Source: a virus
IMG/VR virus record: IMGVR_UViG_3300023112_000009
Location: 1 to 64,000 of that record
DNA length: 64,000 bases
Direction: 5' to 3' (one strand)
A program made the position numbers and the translations under genes. The notes under the pieces were generated by a model. That model was not told the DNA's origin. It worked only from the letters and a program-made list of their open reading frames with translations, and ran no database searches. Of this stretch, positions 42,282 through 50,435 are shown piece after piece. Position 1 is the first letter of the stretch. Every line of letters begins with the position of its first letter.

Positions 42282-43067
42282 ATGGGATTACCGTTTAATG
42301 GAGACTTGGTGCCGGTCAGCAGTGGTTTTGCTAACCTAGGTGTCAACATAAGTTCGAATGCACAAAATGCATTCGATATCACGTCTATTCGTCCATTTAA
42401 CCATGTTCACATGGTCAGTGGTGTCTTTCACGACCCCGTTCAAGGACAGTCTGGTGTTTTAAGGTACAGCAGAGAGCAGGCATCTTTCCAGGTGTCGGTT
42501 GATGGTGGTCTAACGTTCAACAATCTGTCTGCTGGTGCTGGCGTTGATAGCGTTGGTCAACTTGGTGGTGCAGATCTTACCGGGAATATCGATCTTGCTA
42601 CCCCCGCAAGTGGCTTCCTGTCTATTGATGATACGGCTGGTGCTAGTCCGCTTCTGTTTGCTGTTGATCATCTTGGACTATCTGGACTGTGGGATTTCCC
42701 CAGTCAAGGATTCAATGGCAGCGTAGTCAACGAACTGACAGACTTCAATGGTACTACGGTTCAAGGAGCCGTAAGTGTCGTAGGTGCCTCTGGCATCATT
42801 GTCGATATTGTTGGCCAGACCATGACCATTGCCTCTAACACAGATGTTGGATTAGTTGCTCGATGTTACACTGAAGCATTCGGTGCTGCTACATCGTGGG
42901 TTGTTACTCATAGTCTAAATACTACCAACGTTAGCATCCAGGTTTTTGATGCACAAGGTACTCCAAACATGCTTTTCCCAGATAGCATTATCATTACCGA
43001 TGCGAATACAGTCACCATTGGTTTCAATGTTTCACAAGCTGGACAAGCTATTATCTTAGGTTGTTAA
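42282..43067 (+). CDS. Tail-fibre-like protein
   Basis: A 261-residue protein with AGGAGAG upstream of its ATG. The N-terminal module (FANLGVNISS ... IRPFNHVHMVSGVFHDP) is shared with the 43069 product. The C-terminal module (WVVTHSLNTTNVSIQVFDAQ ... TVTIGFNVSQAG) is shared with the 41764 product. It is thus a mosaic of two appendage modules. The middle contains a collagen-free Gly/Asp/Leu region. The shared N-terminus is likely the attachment part. Confidence 0.6.
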   Translation: MGLPFNGDLVPVSSGFANLGVNISSNAQNAFDITSIRPFNHVHMVSGVFHDPVQGQSGVLRYSREQASFQVSVDGGLTFNNLSAGAGVDSVGQLGGADLTGNIDLATPASGFLSIDDTAGASPLLFAVDHLGLSGLWDFPSQGFNGSVVNELTDFNGTTVQGAVSVVGASGIIVDIVGQTMTIASNTDVGLVARCYTEAFGAATSWVVTHSLNTTNVSIQVFDAQGTPNMLFPDSIIITDANTVTIGFNVSQAGQAIILGC

Positions 43068-43068
43068 T

Positions 43069-44787
43069 ATGGTTAGAGTAATTGGTGACATCTGGCCCGC
43101 AGCCAGTGGGTCTTCGTCGCTTGGCGTTGATCAGACAGCATGTTGTCCTATTGGAGATGAAATTCGTCCGTTCAATCATGTTCATCAAAACAGTGGAGTA
43201 TTTCATGATCCTACTCATGGTACTTCTGGTGTGATGAGATTCAATGGACGCGATGAATCTGGTATTGTATTTGAAACTTTGTCACCAGGGCAAATTCCAT
43301 CATTAGAATTTTCTTTTGATGGAGGCAATAGTTTTCCTGTACGATTAGGACAGGCACTCAAAAACAGCTTAGTATTCCAAAGTCAAGATGTCGTTCTTCA
43401 AACTCTTGATGGTTTACCGCTACAATTAAAATCAAGTGGTCTACTAGATCTATTGTCTGAAGTTAGTATTAATTTACGTTCCGTTAATGGAAGTATTGTT
43501 ATTGATGCCAACGGAGCCAGTAGCGATGTTAACATTACATCAGACAACAACGTCAATATTACATCTACTGATGACATACAAATCCTTGCTACTAATGGTA
43601 ATTTCAATTTAGGCACTAGTTCAGTTGGTGGTAACACAACACTGAGTGCTGGGCCGGGTGATGTTACCGTTGGTGCTGGTGTCAACGCTCAAGCTGGCGG
43701 TCAAACTAAGCTACAACCCTTTGGTGGAAGTGGCCAGCTTGAGTATAGACTAGGCGGCATTGGAGGTCATGAAGCGTGGCACTGGAGCCCAAACTATGAT
43801 GCAGCAGGCGGTCCTAATAGTGATGGTTTCCATCCAATACCTCATTCTGGTCAGATTTTCCAGATGATTCAGGAGCAAGCTCCTGGCATTCGATCACTTC
43901 GGAACGGTGGCAGTCCTGCTACTGAAGCAGATATTACATTAACAGAAGGCGGCGGTATAAGTATTGATGTTATTGCATCTGATGAAATAGAGTTTGTCAA
44001 TACCGGCACGCTTCAGCGTGCCTATGATAATGGCCAAACCATTTTTATTGATAGTGCTCAAGATTTACAGATTGCTGCCGGTAATCATAAGTTAAAATTA
44101 GGCACCAATGGTGATAAAGCTGAGATTAATATGTCTGGCTTGTTAACATATCCATCTTCTGATTTAGAACTTGGTGATGTTAATATGATTGTACATGGTC
44201 AAGAACCATTACATGGTGGCATCACTACACCTACATCACAGGCTGAAGCACAAGCATTATCGCTTGGTATTGGTATTCCTGTTATTAATACTGGCTCCGG
44301 TATCATTAATGTATCTGTTGGTTCTGGTGTAGGTCAATTTTTCAATACAAGCAATCAAACACTTAGTACATCTGCAACCAATATTAATTTTACATCAGCA
44401 GGCAACAACATTCCCGATGGTCACTTTATTAGTAGTTCTATAAATGATATACAAATATTGGTTCCAGGCTTATATAGACTTTGGTATGCGGCTAGTGCTG
44501 AAAAAACCTCTGGTTCTACAGGTCAACGTGTTGATGCTGCTATCAAAATTAATGCTAAAACAATCCTTGGTAGTGATGCTTCGTGTATTTTGAATGATAG
44601 TACGAATCTTAAATTTAACACTGCAAATGGTTTATGTATGTTTGATGCTAACGCTGGAGATATTGTTGCTATGACTATGACTTTATCTAATTCTCCTGGT
44701 GGTAATTCTGTACGTGCAGTAACACGTAGATGCAATATTCTAATAGAATGGATTGGCGTTAGAAGAGGAACGCTTACAGCTTTATAA
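43069..44787 (+). CDS. Large tail-fibre/appendage protein
   Basis: A 572-residue, beta-rich protein. The N-terminus (GSSSLGVDQ ... IRPFNHVHQNSGVFHDP) matches that of the 42282 product. Residues 120-200 contain repeating short strands (INLRSVNGSIVIDANGAS, DVNITSDNNVNITSTDD), typical of a beta-helical fibre. The C-terminal 130 residues (FNTSNQTLSTSATNINFTS ... RRCNILIEWIGV) look like a TNF/C1q-like globular tip. It is markedly AT-richer than the rest of the block, suggesting a different origin. Function as a host-recognition fibre is an inference. Confidence 0.6.
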   Translation: MVRVIGDIWPAASGSSSLGVDQTACCPIGDEIRPFNHVHQNSGVFHDPTHGTSGVMRFNGRDESGIVFETLSPGQIPSLEFSFDGGNSFPVRLGQALKNSLVFQSQDVVLQTLDGLPLQLKSSGLLDLLSEVSINLRSVNGSIVIDANGASSDVNITSDNNVNITSTDDIQILATNGNFNLGTSSVGGNTTLSAGPGDVTVGAGVNAQAGGQTKLQPFGGSGQLEYRLGGIGGHEAWHWSPNYDAAGGPNSDGFHPIPHSGQIFQMIQEQAPGIRSLRNGGSPATEADITLTEGGGISIDVIASDEIEFVNTGTLQRAYDNGQTIFIDSAQDLQIAAGNHKLKLGTNGDKAEINMSGLLTYPSSDLELGDVNMIVHGQEPLHGGITTPTSQAEAQALSLGIGIPVINTGSGIINVSVGSGVGQFFNTSNQTLSTSATNINFTSAGNNIPDGHFISSSINDIQILVPGLYRLWYAASAEKTSGSTGQRVDAAIKINAKTILGSDASCILNDSTNLKFNTANGLCMFDANAGDIVAMTMTLSNSPGGNSVRAVTRRCNILIEWIGVRRGTLTAL

Positions 44788-44798
44788 GGAGCATATAT

Positions 44799-45116
44799 AT
44801 GTGGATGTTTTTAGCACAGGTAGATCCGTCTGCCGGAACAATAGTCGGGGCATTAATTGAACAGTATGGTATTACCGGATTAGCGTTTGGTATCCTACTG
44901 ACAATTATGATACGTACAAACAAATCTGCTCAAAAACGTATCGAAAATCTAGAAGCACAACAGCAAGAACAGTATACCGCTCACCTATCTGACCAAAAAG
45001 AGATGATCAACGATTACATCGATTTGGTTAAGAATAAGACAAGTGTGTTGGCTGACTTAACTGGGTGCTTGAAAGCGATGAAAGATACGCTGGAACGCAT
45101 GGAGCGTAAAGGATAA
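44799..45116 (+). CDS. One-transmembrane protein with coiled coil, holin-like
   Basis: A 105-residue protein with TAAGGAG before its ATG. Residues 12-38 hold a transmembrane helix (IVGALIEQYGITGLAFGILL and following), then a basic patch (RTNKSAQKR) and a charged coiled coil. This order matches BhlA/UviB-type holin-like proteins, which have one N-terminal membrane helix and a soluble tail. No endolysin is visible in the window. Last gene of the plus block, directly before a terminator. Confidence 0.5.
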   Translation: MWMFLAQVDPSAGTIVGALIEQYGITGLAFGILLTIMIRTNKSAQKRIENLEAQQQEQYTAHLSDQKEMINDYIDLVKNKTSVLADLTGCLKAMKDTLERMERKG

Positions 45117-45121
45117 TAAAA

Positions 45122-45146
45122 AAGAGGCGGCTAACAGCCGCCTCTT
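45122..45146. terminator. Bidirectional intrinsic terminator at block convergence
   Basis: AAGAGGCGGCT (45122-45132) and AGCCGCCTCTT (45136-45146) form an 11-base-pair stem with an AAC loop. On the minus strand it is followed by a run of T (TTTTTTATTA), a strong intrinsic terminator; on the plus strand the following run is weaker (CCATTTC). It lies exactly between the convergent gene blocks. Confidence 0.85.
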
Positions 45147-45166
45147 CCATTTCTATATCAGTAGAC

Positions 45167-45415
45167 TCAGATGATCTTGGGCGTGTTCGTCCCAGGACTC
45201 TGAGTTGTCTTGTTTTTTCTAGCTTGATCAGCAGCCATGCTCGCTTCGACAGTCATTACAGCGGCACCAAATGGTTTCACTTCAGGACGTTGAAAGAACG
45301 CAAGAATATCATTACGAAGCTCGGCACGAATCTCCGCAGGAACCTCGAATTGTTCTAGACGTTCACGAAAGATACGATCTAATGTTTGGGCAGGGTCAGT
45401 ACTTTTATCAGCCAT
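45167..45415 (-). CDS. Small hypothetical protein
   Basis: I place the start at the ATG at 45415 (MADKSTDPAQ), preceded by GGAGAAAAC and overlapping the upstream stop by 8 bases. The 82-residue product is helical and charged (LDRIFRERLEQFEVPAEIRA) with a Gln/Thr-rich C-terminus. It is the last gene of the minus block before the terminator. No family is recognised. Confidence 0.55.
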   Translation of the reverse strand: MADKSTDPAQTLDRIFRERLEQFEVPAEIRAELRNDILAFFQRPEVKPFGAAVMTVEASMAADQARKNKTTQSPGTNTPKII

Positions 45416-45920
45416 TGTTTTCTCCAAACCAAGCATTCTTAAGACGATCTATAAGTCTATGATTGCGACTCTTAGTACGAGCCTCGCGGAGCTTGGTTTC
45501 CCGTTCGGCAATCTTTTGTTGTTCAGGCCCACTGAGTTCAACTAACATGTTTGTGTGGGCATCATTTACGGTTGTATTAACATTAGTCGTGGGCTTCTTA
45601 CGAAAGAACACGACGGACTTGATGCTAGGAATGGTATGTCTATTTAATGTTTTAAGCCATTCGTCACATGTTGTGTCAAGCGGCTCTACGAGACCATTAA
45701 TTTCATCAACGATTCTACTGTCGTTGTAGACCATAATGTCATCCCTGATATTCATATCACGTATTTCACAAAGAGCTAAGAAAAGTACTTTGTATACGTG
45801 ATGAATTACTTGAAAGATACGATCACCACGAACAGTTAAAGCTGGGGAGCAACGTCGAGTCACATCAACGTTCTCCCCAGTTACATAGTAACCGTCTTCA
45901 TTGACGAAGACAGTAATCAT
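45408..45920 (-). CDS. Hypothetical protein, possible RNase H-like fold
   Basis: A 170-residue protein. VFVNEDGYYVTGENV, a long helix HVYKVLFLALCEIRDMNI, then IMVYNDSRIVDEINGLVEP resembles the strand-helix-strand layout of RNase H-like proteins, where D and E residues bind metal. The last 50 residues form a charged helix. The fold guess is by eye and weak. It starts within the stop codon of the lipoprotein gene. Confidence 0.4.
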   Translation of the reverse strand: MITVFVNEDGYYVTGENVDVTRRCSPALTVRGDRIFQVIHHVYKVLFLALCEIRDMNIRDDIMVYNDSRIVDEINGLVEPLDTTCDEWLKTLNRHTIPSIKSVVFFRKKPTTNVNTTVNDAHTNMLVELSGPEQQKIAERETKLREARTKSRNHRLIDRLKNAWFGENNG

Positions 45921-46447
45921 TACTCAGCTTGTAGTTCGTCGTACATTCGTAGTTCTTCACCGCTAACCAGCGTTGCTGCACGCAGCGAGTCGGCTACAGC
46001 GGTCAAGAGTTCCTGCGTACGAGGAGAGAATTTAATCAAGCCAGTCTCGGGGTTGATCCAACTAAGGGCACCACGAGAGGCAAGCTCAAGCTCTAGAATA
46101 GACAGTAGATCATGGATCTCTGAGCTAGTCAGACCAACATCTTCTAGTGCTGGTCCAATTACTCCTTGAGTACCAGTGATGATCGACTGATCACGAACCA
46201 ACTCAAGTGCAGATGCAGCTAGGTCTAGTTCCTCTTCGGTCACGGCACCTTCTTCTAGTAGAAGATTGCCACCAACCTTGACGCCAAGCTGAATGTACAG
46301 CTTCCACTTGCTGTATTCGAGTTCTGACATTCCTTCCAGAGCTTCGATACCTTGTTCTCCATTCTCGGTTGAAACACAACCGCTAATAGAACTACCAGCT
46401 AGTATTAATGTTAAAATTGCCGGTACAATCCACTTTTTTCTTTCCAT
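45920..46447 (-). CDS. Predicted lipoprotein
   Basis: A 175-residue protein with AAGGG eight bases before the ATG. The N-terminus MERKKWIVPAILTLILAG and SSISGC forms a lipoprotein signal: basic start, hydrophobic core and an S-G-C lipobox with C24 as the acylation site. The mature part is an acidic, mostly helical chain. Phage lipoproteins include spanins and superinfection-exclusion proteins. It is longer than typical o-spanins, and no partner inner-membrane spanin is adjacent, so the role is open. Confidence 0.6.
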   Translation of the reverse strand: MERKKWIVPAILTLILAGSSISGCVSTENGEQGIEALEGMSELEYSKWKLYIQLGVKVGGNLLLEEGAVTEEELDLAASALELVRDQSIITGTQGVIGPALEDVGLTSSEIHDLLSILELELASRGALSWINPETGLIKFSPRTQELLTAVADSLRAATLVSGEELRMYDELQAE

Positions 46448-46451
46448 ATTA

Positions 46452-47000
46452 TTATCCCTTAGGTGCTTTAGTGTTCATGTAATCTTGCCTATCCTTGGAA
46501 CTGTGTTCCAGGATGGTCTTGTTACATGAGTTACAGGTGCGGTACTTTTTGTGATCTGATGACACCTTAATACCGCTTTTATTAAGGTGCGAACATTTAC
46601 TTTGAACCGCACCAACAGCCTCGCTAACGGGGCCAGTAGCTAGTTCCCTCTCTTCTTCCTCACTGCCAATGATACCTTCTTGACGAAGCTCTTTCTTTTT
46701 GGCTGCTACAAAATCAGAATCATCCTCAATACCATCATTGGCTTGATCGCCAAAGACGGTGTTGTTGTCTAGTTGCGGAGGCGTTGGACTAGAAGGAACC
46801 TTAAAGAAGGCCCAATCGTTACCCAACGCGGCGTCTGAACCTGCTACTAACTGTTGTTCAAGTTTTGCAGCGGCACTAGGGGAGAGATCATAGGTACGTC
46901 CTTTGGTCTTTCCTTTCTTTTTAATGGTAATGATAACCGTTTCATCAGGATCATATTCCTGTTTGGTTAAATCACACTCTTGAATTACTCGTTTAGCCAT
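46452..47000 (-). CDS. Lsr2-like N-terminal domain plus C-terminal zinc motif
   Basis: I place the start at the ATG at 47000 (MAKRVIQECD), which overlaps the phoH stop by 8 bases. The 182-residue product has MAKRV, DETVIITI and YDLSPSAAAKLEQQL in the first 60 residues. This is the pattern of the Lsr2 oligomerisation domain, an actinobacterial nucleoid protein often carried by actinophages. The C-terminal 50 residues have CSHLNK and CNSCNK, a zinc knuckle instead of the Lsr2 DNA-binding domain. If real, it may bind or counter host Lsr2. Confidence 0.42.
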   Translation of the reverse strand: MAKRVIQECDLTKQEYDPDETVIITIKKKGKTKGRTYDLSPSAAAKLEQQLVAGSDAALGNDWAFFKVPSSPTPPQLDNNTVFGDQANDGIEDDSDFVAAKKKELRQEGIIGSEEEERELATGPVSEAVGAVQSKCSHLNKSGIKVSSDHKKYRTCNSCNKTILEHSSKDRQDYMNTKAPKG

Positions 47001-47667
47001 GTTCTTCGTGTCTCTTATACGCCTTAAGGACTTCCTTGACGATTTTACTACGTTGCACGGTGTCAATGTCATCCATTTCTACGATACCAACACCCGGAAC
47101 ATCATCCAAGACGTTAACAGCTTCCGCAAGGGCACTATTATATGGATCAATGTCACACTGATCAAGGTCTCCAGCAATAACCATCTTGGTTCCTTTGCCA
47201 ATACGAGTCAAGATCATCTTCATGGCTCCGCCATCTAGAGGAACGTTTTGTGCTTCCTCAACAATTACGAAGCAATTATTGAACGAACGTCCACGGCACA
47301 TGCTCAGTACCGTAAATTCAAACTTCTGAGCAATCAGTTGTTGAATGTCTTGTTCGTTATTAAAACAAGCACGCAGGTTATCCTTAATGGATTCTACGTA
47401 CGGCAATACTTTTTCTTCCAAAGAACCCGGAAGAGATCCAATCTTTTCACCTGTGTTTGATTGGATATAGGGTCTGATAACTACGATTCTCTTAATGCCA
47501 CCACGTTTTGGAGAACGTTCCATCATTTCTACGCCTTCGGCAATAGCAAGAAACGTTTTACCTGTACCAGCAATGCCGGTACAGATAGTGATATCGTTTT
47601 CTCGCATACATCTGACGTATTCTTCTTGACCCTTTACTGGCGTGGGTGCGTTAAATTTCTTGAGCAC
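46993..47667 (-). CDS. phoH: PhoH-like ATPase
   Basis: A 224-residue P-loop protein. Walker A is GIAGTGKT (residues 31-38) and Walker B VIVEEAQN. TVLSMCRGRSFNN and VIAGDLDQCDI are further PhoH-specific blocks. The length fits the short phage PhoH form (about 210-250). PhoH proteins are very common in phages and may be RNA helicase-like, but their role is not settled. It lies 3 bases after the deformylase gene and overlaps the Lsr2-like gene. Confidence 0.9.
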   Translation of the reverse strand: MLKKFNAPTPVKGQEEYVRCMRENDITICTGIAGTGKTFLAIAEGVEMMERSPKRGGIKRIVVIRPYIQSNTGEKIGSLPGSLEEKVLPYVESIKDNLRACFNNEQDIQQLIAQKFEFTVLSMCRGRSFNNCFVIVEEAQNVPLDGGAMKMILTRIGKGTKMVIAGDLDQCDIDPYNSALAEAVNVLDDVPGVGIVEMDDIDTVQRSKIVKEVLKAYKRHEEHG

Positions 47668-47670
47668 GTT

Positions 47671-48333
47671 TTACCCCCTGTTGGCCCGATTATTCTTCCG
47701 TGAAGCACGGGCACATTTGTTTTTTGCACGTCTCTGTGCAATGACTTTAGTACGATGAGGGGTGATACGCATGCCAAACTTAGTGCGACTAGGCTGTTTC
47801 GACATTTGTTCTTCAATATACTTGCTAATAAGCTGACCATCTAGGTGATCCATTTCGTGCATAACTGCACGAGCCCAAAAACCAGTAAATGTTTCTTCTT
47901 GAACGTTACCGTCTAGATCAAAATATTGAAGAGTAACGCTCTTGGGGCGGGGAACCAAAGCTCCCATACCGGGTAAAGATAAACACGCTTCACCGTCTTT
48001 GGTGATTGCTTTACTCTTGGCGACAACATTGGGGTTAACATAAACGTTGTTGGTAGGGTTTCCTTCTTCGTTTGTACCATTACGCAGTAAGAAAATCCTA
48101 TGAGGAAAACCAATCTGTACAGCGGCTAATCCTGCCGCCTCTTCGTCTAATGCGTCCAGGATTGCATCCATGTCAATGATCGCCTGCTCATCGGCAGCAG
48201 TGATAGGGATTTGACATGGCTGAGAAGCCATTTCAAGCAACGGCCAACGCTCAGGATCACCTGGAGTGATGATAGGATTGCGTACAGGCTGTTGCGGTTC
48301 TGTGTTCTCGTTATCTTTCATGTTGGTGTTCAT
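47671..48333 (-). CDS. def: Peptide deformylase
   Basis: It removes the formyl group from new proteins. All three motifs are visible in the 220-residue product: AAGLAAVQIG (residues 66-75; the first glycine of the family motif is alanine), EACLS with metal ligand C117, and HEMDH with H159, E160 and H163. The last 40 residues are very basic (HRTKVIAQRRAKNK), perhaps a ribosome-binding tail. Starts at 48333 and 48321 are both possible. A promoter lies at 48372-48400. Confidence 0.9.
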   Translation of the reverse strand: MNTNMKDNENTEPQQPVRNPIITPGDPERWPLLEMASQPCQIPITAADEQAIIDMDAILDALDEEAAGLAAVQIGFPHRIFLLRNGTNEEGNPTNNVYVNPNVVAKSKAITKDGEACLSLPGMGALVPRPKSVTLQYFDLDGNVQEETFTGFWARAVMHEMDHLDGQLISKYIEEQMSKQPSRTKFGMRITPHRTKVIAQRRAKNKCARASRKNNRANRG

Positions 48334-48371
48334 GTGTTCTTATTGATCTGTGGTTATGATGGTCCTTTAGT

Positions 48372-48400
48372 ATTATACGCCCAAGCTGAGTCATTGTTAA
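48372..48400 (-). promoter_or_regulatory. Promoter upstream of peptide deformylase
   Basis: On the minus strand, TTAACA (48400-48395) and TATAAT (48377-48372) are separated by 17 bases. Transcription would begin near 48365, leaving a leader of about 30 bases before the deformylase ATG. It lies in the only sizeable gap between the HNH gene and the deformylase. Confidence 0.7.
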
Positions 48401-48993
48401 GGTGCATGTTGATATTTATATACTCTGTCAACCCAGTTCAAAAAATCTTGTTTTGTTTTGGTATACTTACCATAATTGCAGTCCATACAACTTGAAACGC
48501 AATTATCAGAAGTGTAGCCCTTTTGAGAGTCTTCTCTATCAATACTACTAACGTTCACGGCTGCTCTTTCGTGTCTATCTCTTGAAGCCTGTGATTGAAC
48601 TTTTTTAAATCTAGCCCTATTATATATGTTAATAGTGTGTGATGGCTGTAATCCGCAGTACGTGCAGCATTGCCCGATAAGTTTTTTAAACTCCTCTTCA
48701 CTAAGACCCCATTCTAAGTTGGTTTTATGTGCTCGATACTTATAATCCTTAAGATATTTGTTAATAGTTAACTCTTGTGGATTGTCACAGACTTTAGTCT
48801 TATGTAACGGTCTTTGACAACCGCAAGAAGGAACTGCTTGTCGTTTAATGCTTCTTGTTGTTATTGTTATCTCTTTACCACACTGACAGGCAGCCAACCA
48901 CGTTATACCCTTGTTGTTGTCGGAAAAAATACGTTTAATAATTTTTAAAGCACCAATTTGATGATCCGTGTAATCTGTGTGTTGACTTTTCAT
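48397..48993 (-). CDS. Free-standing HNH homing endonuclease
   Basis: I place the start at 48993 (MKSQHTDYTD); an in-frame ATG-like start at 49008 is also possible. The N-terminal CQCGKEITITTRSIKR and CGCQR form a zinc finger typical of phage endonucleases. The catalytic part has CCTYCGLQ, then SSIDREDSQKGYTSDNC and CMDCNYGKY, the HNH treble-clef pattern DRxDSxxGYxxxNC. It is AT-rich and lies between the aminopeptidase and deformylase genes without breaking either. Confidence 0.8.
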   Translation of the reverse strand: MKSQHTDYTDHQIGALKIIKRIFSDNNKGITWLAACQCGKEITITTRSIKRQAVPSCGCQRPLHKTKVCDNPQELTINKYLKDYKYRAHKTNLEWGLSEEEFKKLIGQCCTYCGLQPSHTINIYNRARFKKVQSQASRDRHERAAVNVSSIDREDSQKGYTSDNCVSSCMDCNYGKYTKTKQDFLNWVDRVYKYQHAP

Positions 48994-49033
48994 GGTAACA
49001 TAATACACAAATTAGCCGTTCTGCTTGTGGCAA

Positions 49034-49840
49034 TTATGTGAAAAGTTCATATCCATGTTCATGCACAAGTATACAGCGTTCTGAGTGAGCCACTAAATTA
49101 TGCTCCGTTTGCTTGATGGTCCATCCATCTTCACTAAGTGCCATGTTAGCACTACCAGTCGTCACAACGGGCTCTATACAAATAGTGTCGCCAGTTTTCA
49201 ATAACTGTCTATCAAATCGTTTCTCTTCGATGGCCTGTTTGATTTTACTATGACCCCTATTGAGGGCACTTGGAATAAAAGGAGGTAGATGTACCTTGTT
49301 GCCAATTTTATGTCCACCCCAACAATCAATGATATTGACCCCATGCTCAGCAGCAGCGGCCTCAGCAGCAAGAACCATCTGTAAAAAAGTACACTCATTC
49401 TTCACAACTGATAGCTGGGCCTCTAGGATTGCCTCCGTGGCCTCAATAAGATCAGTTGCTTCATAAAATCGCTTCTTTTGTATGCCGTTCATGACTCCTG
49501 GCACGATACGAGTTCGTGCAGCATCCACATGCCACCCGTTGTATTCGGTACCTACGTCAATCGTGAGAAGATCTCCTGGCTCTAAAACATAATCACCAGG
49601 AATACCATGCACGACCACGCTATTAGGACTAATACACGCAGTCGCCGGAAAAGGTGACGGATATCCGTCAGGCTGATAATCTTTAAAGGAAGGCGTACAG
49701 CCAGCCTCTCGAATAAAGCTCTCCATTGCGGCATCAATCTCTCGCGTGGTCACTCCAGGCTGGGCAACTTCGAAGCCGCGTTCAATAGCCCCAACGTTCA
49801 CCTTGCCCGCGTATCGCATACTATCTAGTTTGTCGTTCAT
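49034..49840 (-). CDS. map: Methionine aminopeptidase, type I
   Basis: It removes the initiator methionine. I take the ATG at 49840 (MNDKLDSMRY), overlapping the upstream gene by 20 bases; 49819 is an alternative. The 268-residue product shows H78 in VVHGIP and metal ligands D95 in TIDVG, D106 in HVDAARTR, H177 in GGHKIG, E223 in CIEPVV and E246 in QTEHN. All essential residues are present. Together with the deformylase the phage carries the complete N-terminal maturation pathway. Confidence 0.9.
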   Translation of the reverse strand: MNDKLDSMRYAGKVNVGAIERGFEVAQPGVTTREIDAAMESFIREAGCTPSFKDYQPDGYPSPFPATACISPNSVVVHGIPGDYVLEPGDLLTIDVGTEYNGWHVDAARTRIVPGVMNGIQKKRFYEATDLIEATEAILEAQLSVVKNECTFLQMVLAAEAAAAEHGVNIIDCWGGHKIGNKVHLPPFIPSALNRGHSKIKQAIEEKRFDRQLLKTGDTICIEPVVTTGSANMALSEDGWTIKQTEHNLVAHSERCILVHEHGYELFT

Positions 49841-50435
49841 TCTGTACCCAGTTCTTGACCTTCGTCCAATGTGGCAGTGTAGTTTTGTACGCACGCTTGG
49901 GCGAACGCAAGTGATAATTCGGGTGATAGCTCACCATGACCTTGGCCTCGTGACCACCAACACGGTAGCGAAGCCAGCCGTCTTCGTGATCGGTCAGGTT
50001 CTCAGTGAAGTACTGACTCAGGGCACCCTTCACCTTCTTATTTTGAAGCTGTTGAGTAGCAATCTTTCCCAACAAGATAACTAGTCGTGGCTTAAGGAGA
50101 CTAATCTGTAAGTCTAATCGCCATTTACATGACTCTAGTTCTTCTGCTCTGGGGTTACGTCCATTTGGAGTAGAGCACAAAACAGAGTTTGTCATGTAAA
50201 CTTCATCGCGAGAGACATCGATATACTTGAGAATACTACTTAGTTTATCGTCAATAGGTCCGACAAACGAAGTGTCTGCACTCTCTTCGGGGGCTTCACC
50301 CACAAACATGATTAGTGGTTCGGTAGACCCTTCACCGAAGACAACGTGGCTCCTGGTACGACAGAGGTCGCACGAGCCACAGTTTTCCATCTGCTGACGA
50401 AGCTCGTTAAGAGAGGTGCCCGGTGAATAGGTCAT
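49821..50435 (-). CDS. udg: Uracil-DNA glycosylase, family 4-like
   Basis: I take the ATG at 50435 (MTYSPGTSLN). The 204-residue enzyme has an N-terminal cluster NCGSCDLC, the active-site block VGEAPEESADTSFVGPIDDK, and a second cysteine pair in LCSTPNGRNPRAEELESC. It also has LVILLGKIA and the uracil-contact VSYHPNYHLR. The four cysteines fit the [4Fe-4S] cluster of family 4 UDGs. It removes uracil from DNA, consistent with a phage that makes dTMP by ThyX and has normal thymine DNA. Confidence 0.85.
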   Translation of the reverse strand: MTYSPGTSLNELRQQMENCGSCDLCRTRSHVVFGEGSTEPLIMFVGEAPEESADTSFVGPIDDKLSSILKYIDVSRDEVYMTNSVLCSTPNGRNPRAEELESCKWRLDLQISLLKPRLVILLGKIATQQLQNKKVKGALSQYFTENLTDHEDGWLRYRVGGHEAKVMVSYHPNYHLRSPKRAYKTTLPHWTKVKNWVQNERQTR

